This document shows positions 1 to 5,970 of a stretch of DNA of 7,579 bases, piece after piece. A program made the position numbers and the translations under genes. The notes under the pieces were generated by a model. It was not told where the DNA came from and made no database searches. It was given only the letters and a program-made list of their open reading frames with translations. Within the stretch, counting starts at the first letter, position 1. Each line of letters starts with the position of its first letter. The stretch is from Clostridiales bacterium UBA6363 (GTDB taxonomy: Bacteria; Bacillota; Clostridia; UBA1381): contig DJRJ01000066.1 of the NCBI GenBank assembly GCA_002438865.1, forward strand, positions 1,905-9,483. The letters run 5' to 3'.

Positions 1-19
1 TCAAACTCCCAATAACAAA

Positions 20-47
20 GTAGACAAACCTTAAACGGTTTGTCTAC
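20..47. terminator. Perfect 11-bp inverted repeat, probable terminator of an upstream gene
   Basis: GTAGACAAACC (20-30) and GGTTTGTCTAC (37-47) are exact reverse complements around a 6-nt loop. The bases after it on the + strand (AGTCTTTAAAATTA) are only moderately T-rich, and the other side (CTTTGTTATT on the - strand) is similar, so it could end transcription in either direction. The neighbouring gene on the left is outside the window, so its role as a terminator is inferred from position and stem quality. Confidence 0.55.
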
Positions 48-65
48 AGTCTTTAAAATTATATC

Positions 66-94
66 TTGTATTAATTGAGAGATTATGTTATAAT
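66..94 (+). promoter_or_regulatory. Extended -10 promoter for the AraC-family gene
   Basis: A perfect TATAAT lies at 89-94, preceded by TG at 86-87, which makes an extended -10 element (TGnTATAAT). At the 17-bp spacing the -35 is TTGTAT (66-71), a weak match, as is common when the -10 is extended. The predicted start of transcription is near 101, giving a leader of about 40 nt. A TTGAGA at 75-80 is too close (8 bp) to serve as the -35. Confidence 0.65.
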
Positions 95-140
95 GATTTT
101 AATCGTTTTATGATTAGACTCAATTAAGCAGGGCGGTAAA

Positions 141-1013
141 ATGGAGGAATTTGTTGTTACAAAACTCGATAAACTGTTTGAAGTGGACGGGATTTTTACC
201 GTGCATTATTTTGAATTCGGAAAAAATTATGCGTTTAGCGGCGAAAAGCATAATTTTTGGGAAATAGTTTATGCTGATAAGGGTGAAATGGAGTTTTGCA
301 CGGGCGGCGAATGGCAGAGCCTTTCGCCGGGGAGCATTGTTTTCCACCGTCCGATGGAGTTCCATAATTTGCGTGCAAACGGCATTGTTGCGCCTAATGC
401 GGCGGTTGTTACGTTTGAGTGCCGTTCGGAGGCAATGAACTATTTTGACGATAAGGTATGCCCGCTTAACAATGAAGAAAAAAAGCTTTTGGGAAAGATA
501 ATTGCCGAGGCGAAAAAGGCTTTTACGACAATTCTTGATGATCCGTACACAAAATGCCTTACAAAACGCGGGAACATTGCCGCAGAACAGCTTATGGGGA
601 TTTATCTTGAGGAGCTGCTTTTGTCGCTGTATTTACGGGCAGGCGATGAAAAGCCCGTGCTGTCGCACAGAAACTCCTCCGCCGCAGAGGAAACGATAAA
701 GTTTATGGACGAAAACGTTGATAAACGGCTTTGCATAGAGGATATTGCAAAAGGCGTTATGAAAAGCGAGAGCGAGCTGAAACGATTGTTCAAAGCGGAA
801 ACGGGCGTCGGCGTGATGACATATTTCCGTAATATGAAGATAAATTACGCAAAGCAGATGCTTCGGGAAAAGAATAAGAATATAACCGAAATAGCGATGA
901 ATTTGGGATATAACGACATACACCATTTTTCAAAGCAGTTTAAAGCGATAACAGGTATGTCGCCGAGGGAGTATGCGGATTCGATAAAGAGCAGACTTGA
1001 CGATAATGTATGA
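141..1013 (+). CDS. AraC-family transcriptional regulator with N-terminal cupin-like domain
   Basis: This 290-residue protein has the usual two-part layout of an AraC/XylS one-component regulator. Residues about 15-95 form a beta-rich, cupin-like sensor region (HNFWEIVYADKGEM..., SPGSIVFHRPMEFH). Residues about 183-283 form the DNA-binding domain with two helix-turn-helix motifs, near 199-221 (IEDIAKGVMKSESELKRLFK) and 248-271 (ITEIAMNLGYNDIHHFSKQF), ending in the family signature FKAITGMSPREY. The length is normal and the gene looks intact. ATG 141 is chosen because the frame has a stop at 111-113 and no other start after it; the ribosome site AGGGCGG (130-136) is imperfect and only 4 nt away. 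Proteins of this layout often sense sugars or other small molecules, but nothing here identifies the ligand or targets. No transport or sugar gene lies next to it within the window, so the target may lie to the left or elsewhere. Confidence 0.93.
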   Translation: MEEFVVTKLDKLFEVDGIFTVHYFEFGKNYAFSGEKHNFWEIVYADKGEMEFCTGGEWQSLSPGSIVFHRPMEFHNLRANGIVAPNAAVVTFECRSEAMNYFDDKVCPLNNEEKKLLGKIIAEAKKAFTTILDDPYTKCLTKRGNIAAEQLMGIYLEELLLSLYLRAGDEKPVLSHRNSSAAEETIKFMDENVDKRLCIEDIAKGVMKSESELKRLFKAETGVGVMTYFRNMKINYAKQMLREKNKNITEIAMNLGYNDIHHFSKQFKAITGMSPREYADSIKSRLDDNV

Positions 1014-1037
1014 GTGGATTTGCCGCAATACGAATAC

Positions 1038-1194
1038 TGTGGGGGTCGATGCCCACATTGACCCTATGCAACACACACATCGTAGGGGTCGATGCCCACA
1101 TCGACCCTATGCAACGCACGCATCGTAGGGGTCGATGCCCACATCGACCTTATGCAATGCACACATCGTAGGGGTCGATGACCACATCGACCCT
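1038..1194. repeat. Four tandem hairpin units, 43-bp period
   Basis: The core palindrome GGGTCGATG-nCCA-CATCGACCC occurs four times, at 1043-1064, 1086-1107, 1129-1150 and 1172-1193, each exactly 43 bp after the last. The 21-bp linkers (TATGCAACGCACGCATCGTAG and close variants) are also conserved, so the whole 43-bp unit is repeated about 3.6 times. Each unit can fold into a 9-bp stem with a 4-nt loop, extended in the first three by about 4 pairs past one bulged G. There is no T-tract, so these are not ordinary terminators. From memory, GTAGGGG-type palindromes are dispersed in gut Clostridia genomes as REP- or MITE-like elements; that link is an inference. The array fills most of the gap between the AraC gene and lepA. 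Confidence 0.9.
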
Positions 1195-1231
1195 CATACC
1201 GAAAATATATAAGAAACGGAGAAAATAACAG

Positions 1232-3040
1232 ATGCCTAACAGCAGACAGGAAAAAATAAGGAATTTTTGCATAATAGCGCACATAGACCACGGAAAGTCC
1301 ACGCTTGCGGACAGGCTTTTGGAGCTTACCGGCGAGGTTGAGGAGCGTGATATGCAGGAACAGCTTCTGGACGATATGGATTTGGAGCGTGAGCGTGGAA
1401 TTACGATAAAGGCACACGCCGTAAAGCTCAGATACAAGCGTGATAACGGAGAGATATACACATTAAACCTTATCGACACACCGGGACACGTGGATTTTAA
1501 CTATGAGGTATCGAGAAGTATTGCGGCGTGCGAGGGTGCGATACTCATCGTCGACGCATCACAGGGAATAGAGGCGCAGACACTTGCAAATACATATCTT
1601 GCGGTGGATCATAACCTTGAAGTTGTGCCTGTAATAAACAAGATAGATTTGCCGTCCGCACAGCCCGATATGGTTATACGTGAGGTGGAGGACGTAATCG
1701 GAATACCTGCCGAGGACGCACCGCAGATAAGTGCGAAAACGGGGCAGAACGTTGCGGCTGTGCTTGAAAAAATAGTCGAGGCAATCCCTGCGCCGGAGGG
1801 TGATGAAACAGCACCGTTAAAGGCTCTTATATTCGATTCTTATTACGACAGCTATAAGGGCGTTATAGTTTATGTAAGAGTAATGGAGGGCTCGTTAAAA
1901 GCGGGTCAGAAGATTAAAATGATGGCAACCGGCGCAATGTTTGACGTGGTGGAAGTAGGCGAAATGCACCCGTCGGGACTGCGTGTTACGGACTCTTTGG
2001 CTGCCGGTGATGTAGGATATATAGCGGCGTCAATAAAAAATATTCAGGATACACGTGTCGGCGATACCGTAACAACGGCACAAAATTCGGCAAAAGAGCC
2101 GCTCCCCGGTTACAAAAAGGTAAATCCAATGGTTTACTGCGGTATTTACCCGGCGGACGGAGCGCAGTACGAGGATTTGAAAGAGGCGCTTTTGAAACTG
2201 CAGTTAAACGATGCGGCGCTTATGTTCGAGGCGGAAACCTCGGCGGCACTGGGATTTGGTTTTCGGTGCGGATTTTTGGGACTGCTGCATATGGAAATAA
2301 TTCAGGAACGCCTTGAACGTGAATACAATCTTGACCTTGTAACCACTGCGCCGAGCGTTATCTATAAAGTGTACAAAACAAACGGCGAGATGGTTTGGTG
2401 CGATAATCCCTCAAATCTTCCCGATCCGGCGGAGATAGACTATATGGAGGAGCCTATGGTTAAGGCTACTATTATGGTTCCAAAGGATTATGTCGGCAAT
2501 GTTATGGAGCTTTGTCAGGAACGGCGCGGCATTTACAAGGATATGACGTATATGGACGAAACACGTGCGGAAATATTCTACGAACTGCCGCTTAACGAAA
2601 TAATTTACGACTTTTTCGACGCCTTGAAATCACGTACAAAAGGCTATGCGTCATTTGACTATGAGCTTTGCGGATACGCAAGGAGCAACCTTGTAAAGCT
2701 TGACATTCTCCTAAACGGCGAGATGGTTGACGCACTTTCCTTTATTGTGTTTAAGGATAATGCATACGCACGGGGAAGAAAAATGACGGAAAAGCTTAAA
2801 GAAGCAATTCCGCGCCAGCTTTTTGAAGTGCCGGTACAGGCAGCGATAGGCGGTAAGGTAATAGCACGTGAAACCGTCCGCGCAATGCGAAAGGACGTGC
2901 TTGCAAAGTGCTACGGCGGTGACATAACAAGAAAAAAGAAACTTCTTGAAAAGCAAAAGGAGGGTAAAAAGCGAATGAGACAGGTCGGCTCGGTGGAGGT
3001 TCCGCAGGAGGCGTTTATGTCTGTCTTAAAGCTTGACTGA
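1232..3040 (+). CDS. lepA: Elongation factor 4 (LepA), translational GTPase
   Basis: LepA is a ribosome-binding GTPase, proposed to back-translocate stalled ribosomes and to help in initiation or ribosome assembly. The 602-residue length is typical. The GTPase motifs are all present: AHIDHGKST (16-24), RGIT (55-58), DTPGH (82-86), NKID (136-139) and SAK (167-169). Domain II follows from about residue 197, then the EF-G-like domains ([14 protein letters not shown] near 344-357, KGYASFDYE near 470), and the LepA-specific C-terminal domain with [17 protein letters not shown] and [17 protein letters not shown]. Domain IV of EF-G is absent, as expected. ATG 1232 gives the canonical N-terminus and has CGGAGA (1217-1222) about 10 nt upstream. 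I see no convincing promoter between the repeat array and the gene; a TATATAAG near 1206-1213 lacks a -35. In many Firmicutes lepA is followed by hemW and hrcA; here a small unknown gene and a terminator follow instead. Confidence 0.98.
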   Translation: MPNSRQEKIRNFCIIAHIDHGKSTLADRLLELTGEVEERDMQEQLLDDMDLERERGITIKAHAVKLRYKRDNGEIYTLNLIDTPGHVDFNYEVSRSIAACEGAILIVDASQGIEAQTLANTYLAVDHNLEVVPVINKIDLPSAQPDMVIREVEDVIGIPAEDAPQISAKTGQNVAAVLEKIVEAIPAPEGDETAPLKALIFDSYYDSYKGVIVYVRVMEGSLKAGQKIKMMATGAMFDVVEVGEMHPSGLRVTDSLAAGDVGYIAASIKNIQDTRVGDTVTTAQNSAKEPLPGYKKVNPMVYCGIYPADGAQYEDLKEALLKLQLNDAALMFEAETSAALGFGFRCGFLGLLHMEIIQERLEREYNLDLVTTAPSVIYKVYKTNGEMVWCDNPSNLPDPAEIDYMEEPMVKATIMVPKDYVGNVMELCQERRGIYKDMTYMDETRAEIFYELPLNEIIYDFFDALKSRTKGYASFDYELCGYARSNLVKLDILLNGEMVDALSFIVFKDNAYARGRKMTEKLKEAIPRQLFEVPVQAAIGGKVIARETVRAMRKDVLAKCYGGDITRKKKLLEKQKEGKKRMRQVGSVEVPQEAFMSVLKLD

Positions 3041-3042
3041 CA

Positions 3043-3264
3043 ATGGACGAGGAAATAAAAAAGGCGATAGAGCTGTTGAATAAAAACGAGTATATAGTCG
3101 TACCGGTTACAAAGGGACAGATGTGCCTTTGCGACGGCTGCGGCGAGGACGTTTCAAAATGCAGGTACAATGCGATAGGCTATACCTGCTCAAATCTCGT
3201 TTGTATGAACGAGTACATAAAAGAACAATTGGATTACAAAACAATCATAGACAGTATCGAATAA
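3043..3264 (+). CDS. Small Cys-rich protein of unknown function, downstream of lepA
   Basis: I do not recognise this 73-residue protein. It has a charged helical N-terminus (DEEIKKAIELLNKNEYIVVPVTKGQ) and then six cysteines at residues 28, 30, 33, 40, 49 and 54 (CLCDGC, C40, YTCSNLVC). The pattern suggests a small zinc- or metal-binding fold, but no histidine is present and no named zinc ribbon fits clearly. No signal peptide or membrane segment is seen. ATG 3043 lies 2 nt after the lepA stop (TGACAATG) with no good ribosome site, which points to translational coupling with lepA. A later in-frame ATG (3121) would leave out the helix and has only AGGGACAG before it. A strong terminator follows directly, so lepA and this gene form one transcription unit. 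Codon choice resembles lepA, which supports a real gene. Confidence 0.75.
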   Translation: MDEEIKKAIELLNKNEYIVVPVTKGQMCLCDGCGEDVSKCRYNAIGYTCSNLVCMNEYIKEQLDYKTIIDSIE

Positions 3265-3272
3265 GGCAGCGG

Positions 3273-3303
3273 CGCCGCACAATATATTGTGCGGCGTCTT
3301 TAT
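3273..3303 (+). terminator. Rho-independent terminator of the lepA unit
   Basis: Bases 3273-3296 form a perfect 24-bp palindrome: CGCCGCACAATA and its exact reverse complement TATTGTGCGGCG. In RNA this gives a GC-rich stem of about 10 bp with a 4-nt loop, followed by TCTTTAT. It begins 8 nt after the stop of the Cys-rich gene and separates the lepA unit from the mmd promoter. The T-tract is short but the stem is strong. Confidence 0.85.
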
Positions 3304-3304
3304 C

Positions 3305-3324
3305 TATTGTAATAGTTTACAATA
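3305..3324. promoter_or_regulatory. 20-bp dyad upstream of the mmd promoter
   Basis: TATTGTAA (3305-3312) and TTACAATA (3317-3324) are exact inverted repeats around TAGT. The dyad sits just after the lepA-unit terminator and about 67 bp before the mmd -35. It has no T-tract, so it is more like a protein-binding site than a second terminator. The regulator is not identified. Confidence 0.4.
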
Positions 3325-3390
3325 AATAAGGGAATAATGTAACTGAAAATTCATTAAAGTGACGAAGTTGGACGGTAAAGCAAAAAAACG

Positions 3391-3419
3391 TTGAAAAAAA
3401 ATCGTTTATGGGGTATAAT
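3391..3419 (+). promoter_or_regulatory. Sigma-A type promoter of the mmd operon
   Basis: TTGAAA (3391-3396) and TATAAT (3414-3419) are separated by exactly 17 bp, a near-consensus promoter. A-runs at 3382-3388 and 3394-3401 could add UP-element-like curvature. A second TATAAT at 3421-3426 has no matching -35. Transcription would start near 3426, leaving a leader of about 120 nt before mmdA that carries the two overlapping dyads and a hairpin. Confidence 0.85.
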
Positions 3420-3435
3420 GTATAATAGGAATAAA

Positions 3436-3453
3436 TTGTTATTCTTATAACAA
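3436..3453. promoter_or_regulatory. Candidate Rex operator (redox repressor site)
   Basis: The 18-bp box TTGTTAT-TCTT-ATAACAA fits the published Clostridia/streptococcal Rex pattern TTGTTAA-N4-TTAACAA at 12 of its 14 fixed positions; only the two innermost bases differ, and they still pair. With the flanking A and T, the dyad is a perfect 8-4-8 inverted repeat (3435-3454). It lies at about +10 to +28 from the predicted start, where a bound repressor would block the operon. Rex leaves DNA when NADH is high, and it controls fermentation genes in many Clostridia. The match is seen in sequence; binding by Rex is inference. Confidence 0.5.
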
Positions 3454-3467
3454 TGTGACGTCACATT
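3452..3467. promoter_or_regulatory. Perfect 16-bp palindrome overlapping the Rex-like box
   Basis: AATGTGACGTCACATT is an exact palindrome that shares its first three bases (3452-3454) with the end of the Rex-like dyad. Its TGTGA and TCACA halves resemble CRP/FNR half-sites but are only 2 bp apart rather than 6, so a standard CRP-type site is unlikely. It probably binds another dimeric regulator, or forms part of a compound operator. The regulator is not identified. Confidence 0.45.
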
Positions 3468-3487
3468 TTGACGCCGCACGAAATGAA

Positions 3488-3511
3488 TTATTCCGCATAA
3501 TTTGCGGATAA
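3488..3511 (+). other. Leader hairpin in the mmd 5' UTR
   Basis: TCCGCA (3492-3497) pairs with TGCGGA (3503-3508) over a 5-nt loop, and TTA (3488-3490) pairs with TAA (3509-3511) past one bulged T. The resulting 9-bp stem ends 23 nt before the mmdA ribosome site. It is not followed by a T-tract and so is not a terminator; it may affect mRNA stability. Confidence 0.4.
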
Positions 3512-3547
3512 GATATTTTAAGTTTACAGAAAACGGAGGCTTAGTCA

Positions 3548-5098
3548 ATGGGAACAGTTGATAAACTGACAGAGCTTCAATACCGCAGAAATGTCATCGA
3601 ACAGGGCGGCGGAGAAGTAAAGATCAAAAAACAGCATGATTCGCATAAGCTTACTGCCCGTGAGAGAATAAACGCTCTTATGGACGAGGGAAGTTTTGTG
3701 GAGCTTGACGCATTTGTAACGCACAGATGTACCGAGTTCGGTATGGATCGTGTGGAGGCGCCTGGCGAGGGAGTTGTAACCGGCTACGGTACGGTTGACG
3801 GACGCTTGGTGTACGTTTACGCACAGGATTTCACCGTTGTGGGCGGATCACTCGGCGAAATGCACGCAAAGAAAATATGCAAGGTAATGGATATGGCGGC
3901 GAAAATGGGCGCACCGATTATCGGTCTTAACGACAGCGGCGGCGCAAGAATACAGGAGGGCGTTGACGCTCTTGCCGGATTCGGCGAAATATTCTACAGA
4001 AATACATTAAACAGCGGCGTTGTTCCGCAGATTTCCGTAATTATGGGGCCGTGCGCAGGCGGTGCGGTATATTCGCCGGCAATAACGGACTTCATATTCA
4101 TGGTTGACAAGACAAGCCAGATGTTTATAACGGGACCGCAGGTAATTCAGTCGGTAACGGGCGAACAGATTACTGCTGAAGATTTGGGCGGTTCAAAGGT
4201 TCAGGCAAGCGAATCGGGCGTTGCGCATTTCAGAGCGGAAAGCGAAGAAGACTGCTTTGCGCAGATAAAGAAACTCCTTTCGTATCTGCCGTCAAATAAT
4301 CTTGACGAAGCTCCGTACGATATTCCGACGGACGAAATAAACAGAGTTTCCGAAAAATTAAGCACAATAGTTCCCGACGATGCCGCAAAAGCATACGACA
4401 TAAAGGAAGTAATTGCGGAAATTGTCGATAATGCGGATTTCTTTGAGGTACAGAAGGATTTTGCAAAAAATATCGTGGTAGGATTTGCAAAGCTTAACGG
4501 TATGTCGGTGGGTATAGTTGCAAATCAGCCGAATTTTATGGCAGGTTCTTTGGATATTAATTCCTCGGACAAGGCTGCAAGATTTGTCCGCTTCTGCGAT
4601 GCATTCAATATTCCGCTTGTAACCTTTACCGATGTTCCCGGATATTTCCCCGGACTTGAACAGGAAAAGGGCGGAATTATAAGACACGGAGCAAAGCTTC
4701 TTTATGCATTCTCGGAAGCTACCGTTCCGAAGATAAACGTAATAACAAGAAAAGCATACGGCGGCGCATACATAGCGATGAACTCAAAGCACACGGGTGC
4801 GGACATCGTTATGGCATGGCCGACAGCCGAAATAGCGGTTATGGGTCCCGAAGGTGCAGCAAATATCATATTCAAAAACGATATTAAAGAAAGCGCAGAC
4901 CCGATTGCGGCAAGAGCCGAAAAGGTTCAGGAATACCGCAATAAAATCGCATCGCCGTTCGAGGCGGCAAAGAGAGGCTATGTTGACGATGTCATAGAGC
5001 CGGATTCGACAAGACCGAGAATTATTGCGGCACTTGAGATGCTTCGTTCAAAGCGTGACTCAAGACCGTCCAAAAAGCACGGAAATATTCCCGTATAA
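3548..5098 (+). CDS. mmdA: Methylmalonyl-CoA decarboxylase alpha subunit (carboxyltransferase)
   Basis: This 516-residue cytoplasmic subunit moves the carboxyl group from methylmalonyl-CoA to biotin on MmdC. It belongs to the acyl-CoA carboxyltransferase family (propionyl-CoA carboxylase beta, transcarboxylase 12S). It has two crotonase-like halves. The first carries LTARERINALMDEGSF (35-50), NDSGGARIQEG (128-138), GPCAGGAVYSPA (167-178) and MFITGPQVIQSVTGE (192-206). The second carries DVPGYFPG (362-369), GGIIRHGAKLLYAFSEATVPKI (375-396), AYGGAYIAM (403-411) and AWPTAEIAVMGPEGAANIIF (423-442). The 'decarboxylase' reading rests on context: an OadB-type pump and OadG-type anchor follow, and no biotin carboxylase gene is present in the window. 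Substrate is less certain; the sequence is PccB-like, not glutaconyl-CoA- or oxaloacetate-type. ATG 3548 has GGAGG (3535-3539) 8 nt upstream. It is the first gene of a four-gene operon with its own promoter. Confidence 0.93.
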   Translation: MGTVDKLTELQYRRNVIEQGGGEVKIKKQHDSHKLTARERINALMDEGSFVELDAFVTHRCTEFGMDRVEAPGEGVVTGYGTVDGRLVYVYAQDFTVVGGSLGEMHAKKICKVMDMAAKMGAPIIGLNDSGGARIQEGVDALAGFGEIFYRNTLNSGVVPQISVIMGPCAGGAVYSPAITDFIFMVDKTSQMFITGPQVIQSVTGEQITAEDLGGSKVQASESGVAHFRAESEEDCFAQIKKLLSYLPSNNLDEAPYDIPTDEINRVSEKLSTIVPDDAAKAYDIKEVIAEIVDNADFFEVQKDFAKNIVVGFAKLNGMSVGIVANQPNFMAGSLDINSSDKAARFVRFCDAFNIPLVTFTDVPGYFPGLEQEKGGIIRHGAKLLYAFSEATVPKINVITRKAYGGAYIAMNSKHTGADIVMAWPTAEIAVMGPEGAANIIFKNDIKESADPIAARAEKVQEYRNKIASPFEAAKRGYVDDVIEPDSTRPRIIAALEMLRSKRDSRPSKKHGNIPV

Positions 5099-5138
5099 GG
5101 AATAAACCGATGTATAAAACCGAAAGGAGAAATGAATA

Positions 5139-5519
5139 ATGAATATATCACAGTCATTAGCCACGGGACAGGGCGTAACTCTCTCGGAAGCGCTTTCAAT
5201 GGGCGGACTTACAACCGTATTGGGATTGTCCATTGTGTTTTCGGTACTGATTATATTGATGATAATCCTTATGCTTTTTAAGGTTATCTTTTATAAAAAG
5301 AACGAAAAAAAAAAGCCGATAATCGAGGAAACGGCACCGGCACAGGCGGAGACGGCAGAGAATGACGAGGAGCTTGTTGCAGTGCTTACGGCGGCTGTTG
5401 CCGCATATCTCAATACCTCAACATATAATCTGAAAATAAAATCGTACAGAAGAATAAACGATGACAGACCTATATGGAACAAAGCAGGTATACAGGATAC
5501 AATTAACGGAAGATTTTAA
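5139..5519 (+). CDS. mmdD: Methylmalonyl-CoA decarboxylase delta subunit (OadG-type membrane anchor)
   Basis: This 126-residue protein belongs to the OadG/MmdD family, which joins the carboxyltransferase to the membrane part of the pump. One membrane helix spans about residues 23-51 (TTVLGLSIVFSVLIILMIIL...), followed by a basic stop (YKKNEKKK), a short acidic, Ala/Pro-bearing linker (62-78), and a conserved C-terminal segment ELVAVLTAAVAAYLN (78-92). The end, YRRINDDRPIWNKAGIQDTI (103-122), resembles the C-terminal tail that binds the alpha subunit in the Veillonella enzyme. ATG 5139 has AAGGAGA (5124-5130) 8 nt upstream; ATG 5132 is in another frame and too close to that site. It lies 40 nt after mmdA and 28 nt before mmdC. 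The assignment rests on topology, C-terminal motif and operon position. Confidence 0.9.
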   Translation: MNISQSLATGQGVTLSEALSMGGLTTVLGLSIVFSVLIILMIILMLFKVIFYKKNEKKKPIIEETAPAQAETAENDEELVAVLTAAVAAYLNTSTYNLKIKSYRRINDDRPIWNKAGIQDTINGRF

Positions 5520-5547
5520 AATCGTTTGACAGAAAGGAATTATTAAA

Positions 5548-5934
5548 ATGAGAAAGTTTAATATAACAGTAAACGGAAATACTTATTCGGTAGACGTAGA
5601 AGAAGTAGGCGCAGCCGCACCGGCGGCAGCACCGGTTCAGGCAGCACCCGTACAGGCGGCTCCGGTACAGAAAGCGGCTCCCGCACCTGCACCCGCAAAG
5701 GCAGCACCTGCCGCAGCTGGCTCAAAGAAGGTTGAATCGCCTATGCCGGGTACAATAGTATCGGTTAAGGTTAAAGTGGGAGATACGGTAAACGCAAACA
5801 CTTTGGTTGCCGTTCTTGAAGCAATGAAAATGGAAAACGAAATATTCGCAGGCGTTGAAGGTACTGTTGCAAGCGTAAACGTTTCGGCAGGCGACAGCGT
5901 AAACAGCGGCGACGTTATCGTTTCAATTAACTGA
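5548..5934 (+). CDS. mmdC: Methylmalonyl-CoA decarboxylase gamma subunit (biotin carboxyl carrier)
   Basis: This 128-residue protein is the biotin carrier that shuttles CO2 from MmdA to MmdB. Residues 1-20 (MRKFNITVNGNTYSVDVEEV) form the usual short N-terminal strand pair. Residues 21-58 are an Ala/Pro-rich flexible linker with three APVQA-like repeats (28-42). Residues 60-128 form the biotinyl domain, with SPMPGTIV (64-71) and the biotin site EAMKMEN (91-97), in which Lys94 is the modified residue. The end, AGDSVNSGDVIVSIN, matches the family. ATG 5548 has AAAGGA (5533-5538) 9 nt upstream. Biotin must be added by a BirA ligase not in this window. The domain layout also fits the carrier of related pumps, so the name follows the operon. 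Confidence 0.95.
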   Translation: MRKFNITVNGNTYSVDVEEVGAAAPAAAPVQAAPVQAAPVQKAAPAPAPAKAAPAAAGSKKVESPMPGTIVSVKVKVGDTVNANTLVAVLEAMKMENEIFAGVEGTVASVNVSAGDSVNSGDVIVSIN

Positions 5935-5970
5935 CAAAACGAAAAATTTTAAGAAAGTGGTGACATAAAA

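Noticed and set aside
633..926. Minus-strand reading frame inside the AraC gene
   Set aside because: It is a shadow of the conserved helix-turn-helix coding region, with no recognisable protein features.
1038..1194. Possible CRISPR array
   Set aside because: The 21-bp segments between palindromes are nearly identical in all units, the period covers the whole 43 bp, and no cas genes are present; CRISPR spacers would differ.
1064..1479. Minus-strand reading frames over the repeats and the start of lepA
   Set aside because: They overlap the proven lepA frame on the other strand, contain translated tandem repeats and show no known motif or ribosome site.
3123..3329. Alternative + strand frame across the Cys-rich gene and its terminator
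   Set aside because: It runs through a clear terminator hairpin, is rich in Arg from frame shift of the real gene and has no ribosome site.
3453..3467. CRP/FNR binding site
   Set aside because: The TGTGA and TCACA halves are separated by 2 bp rather than the 6 bp of CRP-type sites.
3427..3547. Riboswitch in the mmd leader
   Set aside because: The leader is about 120 nt and shows only a short hairpin, two DNA-type palindromes and no terminator or known aptamer motif such as those for B12, TPP or glycine.
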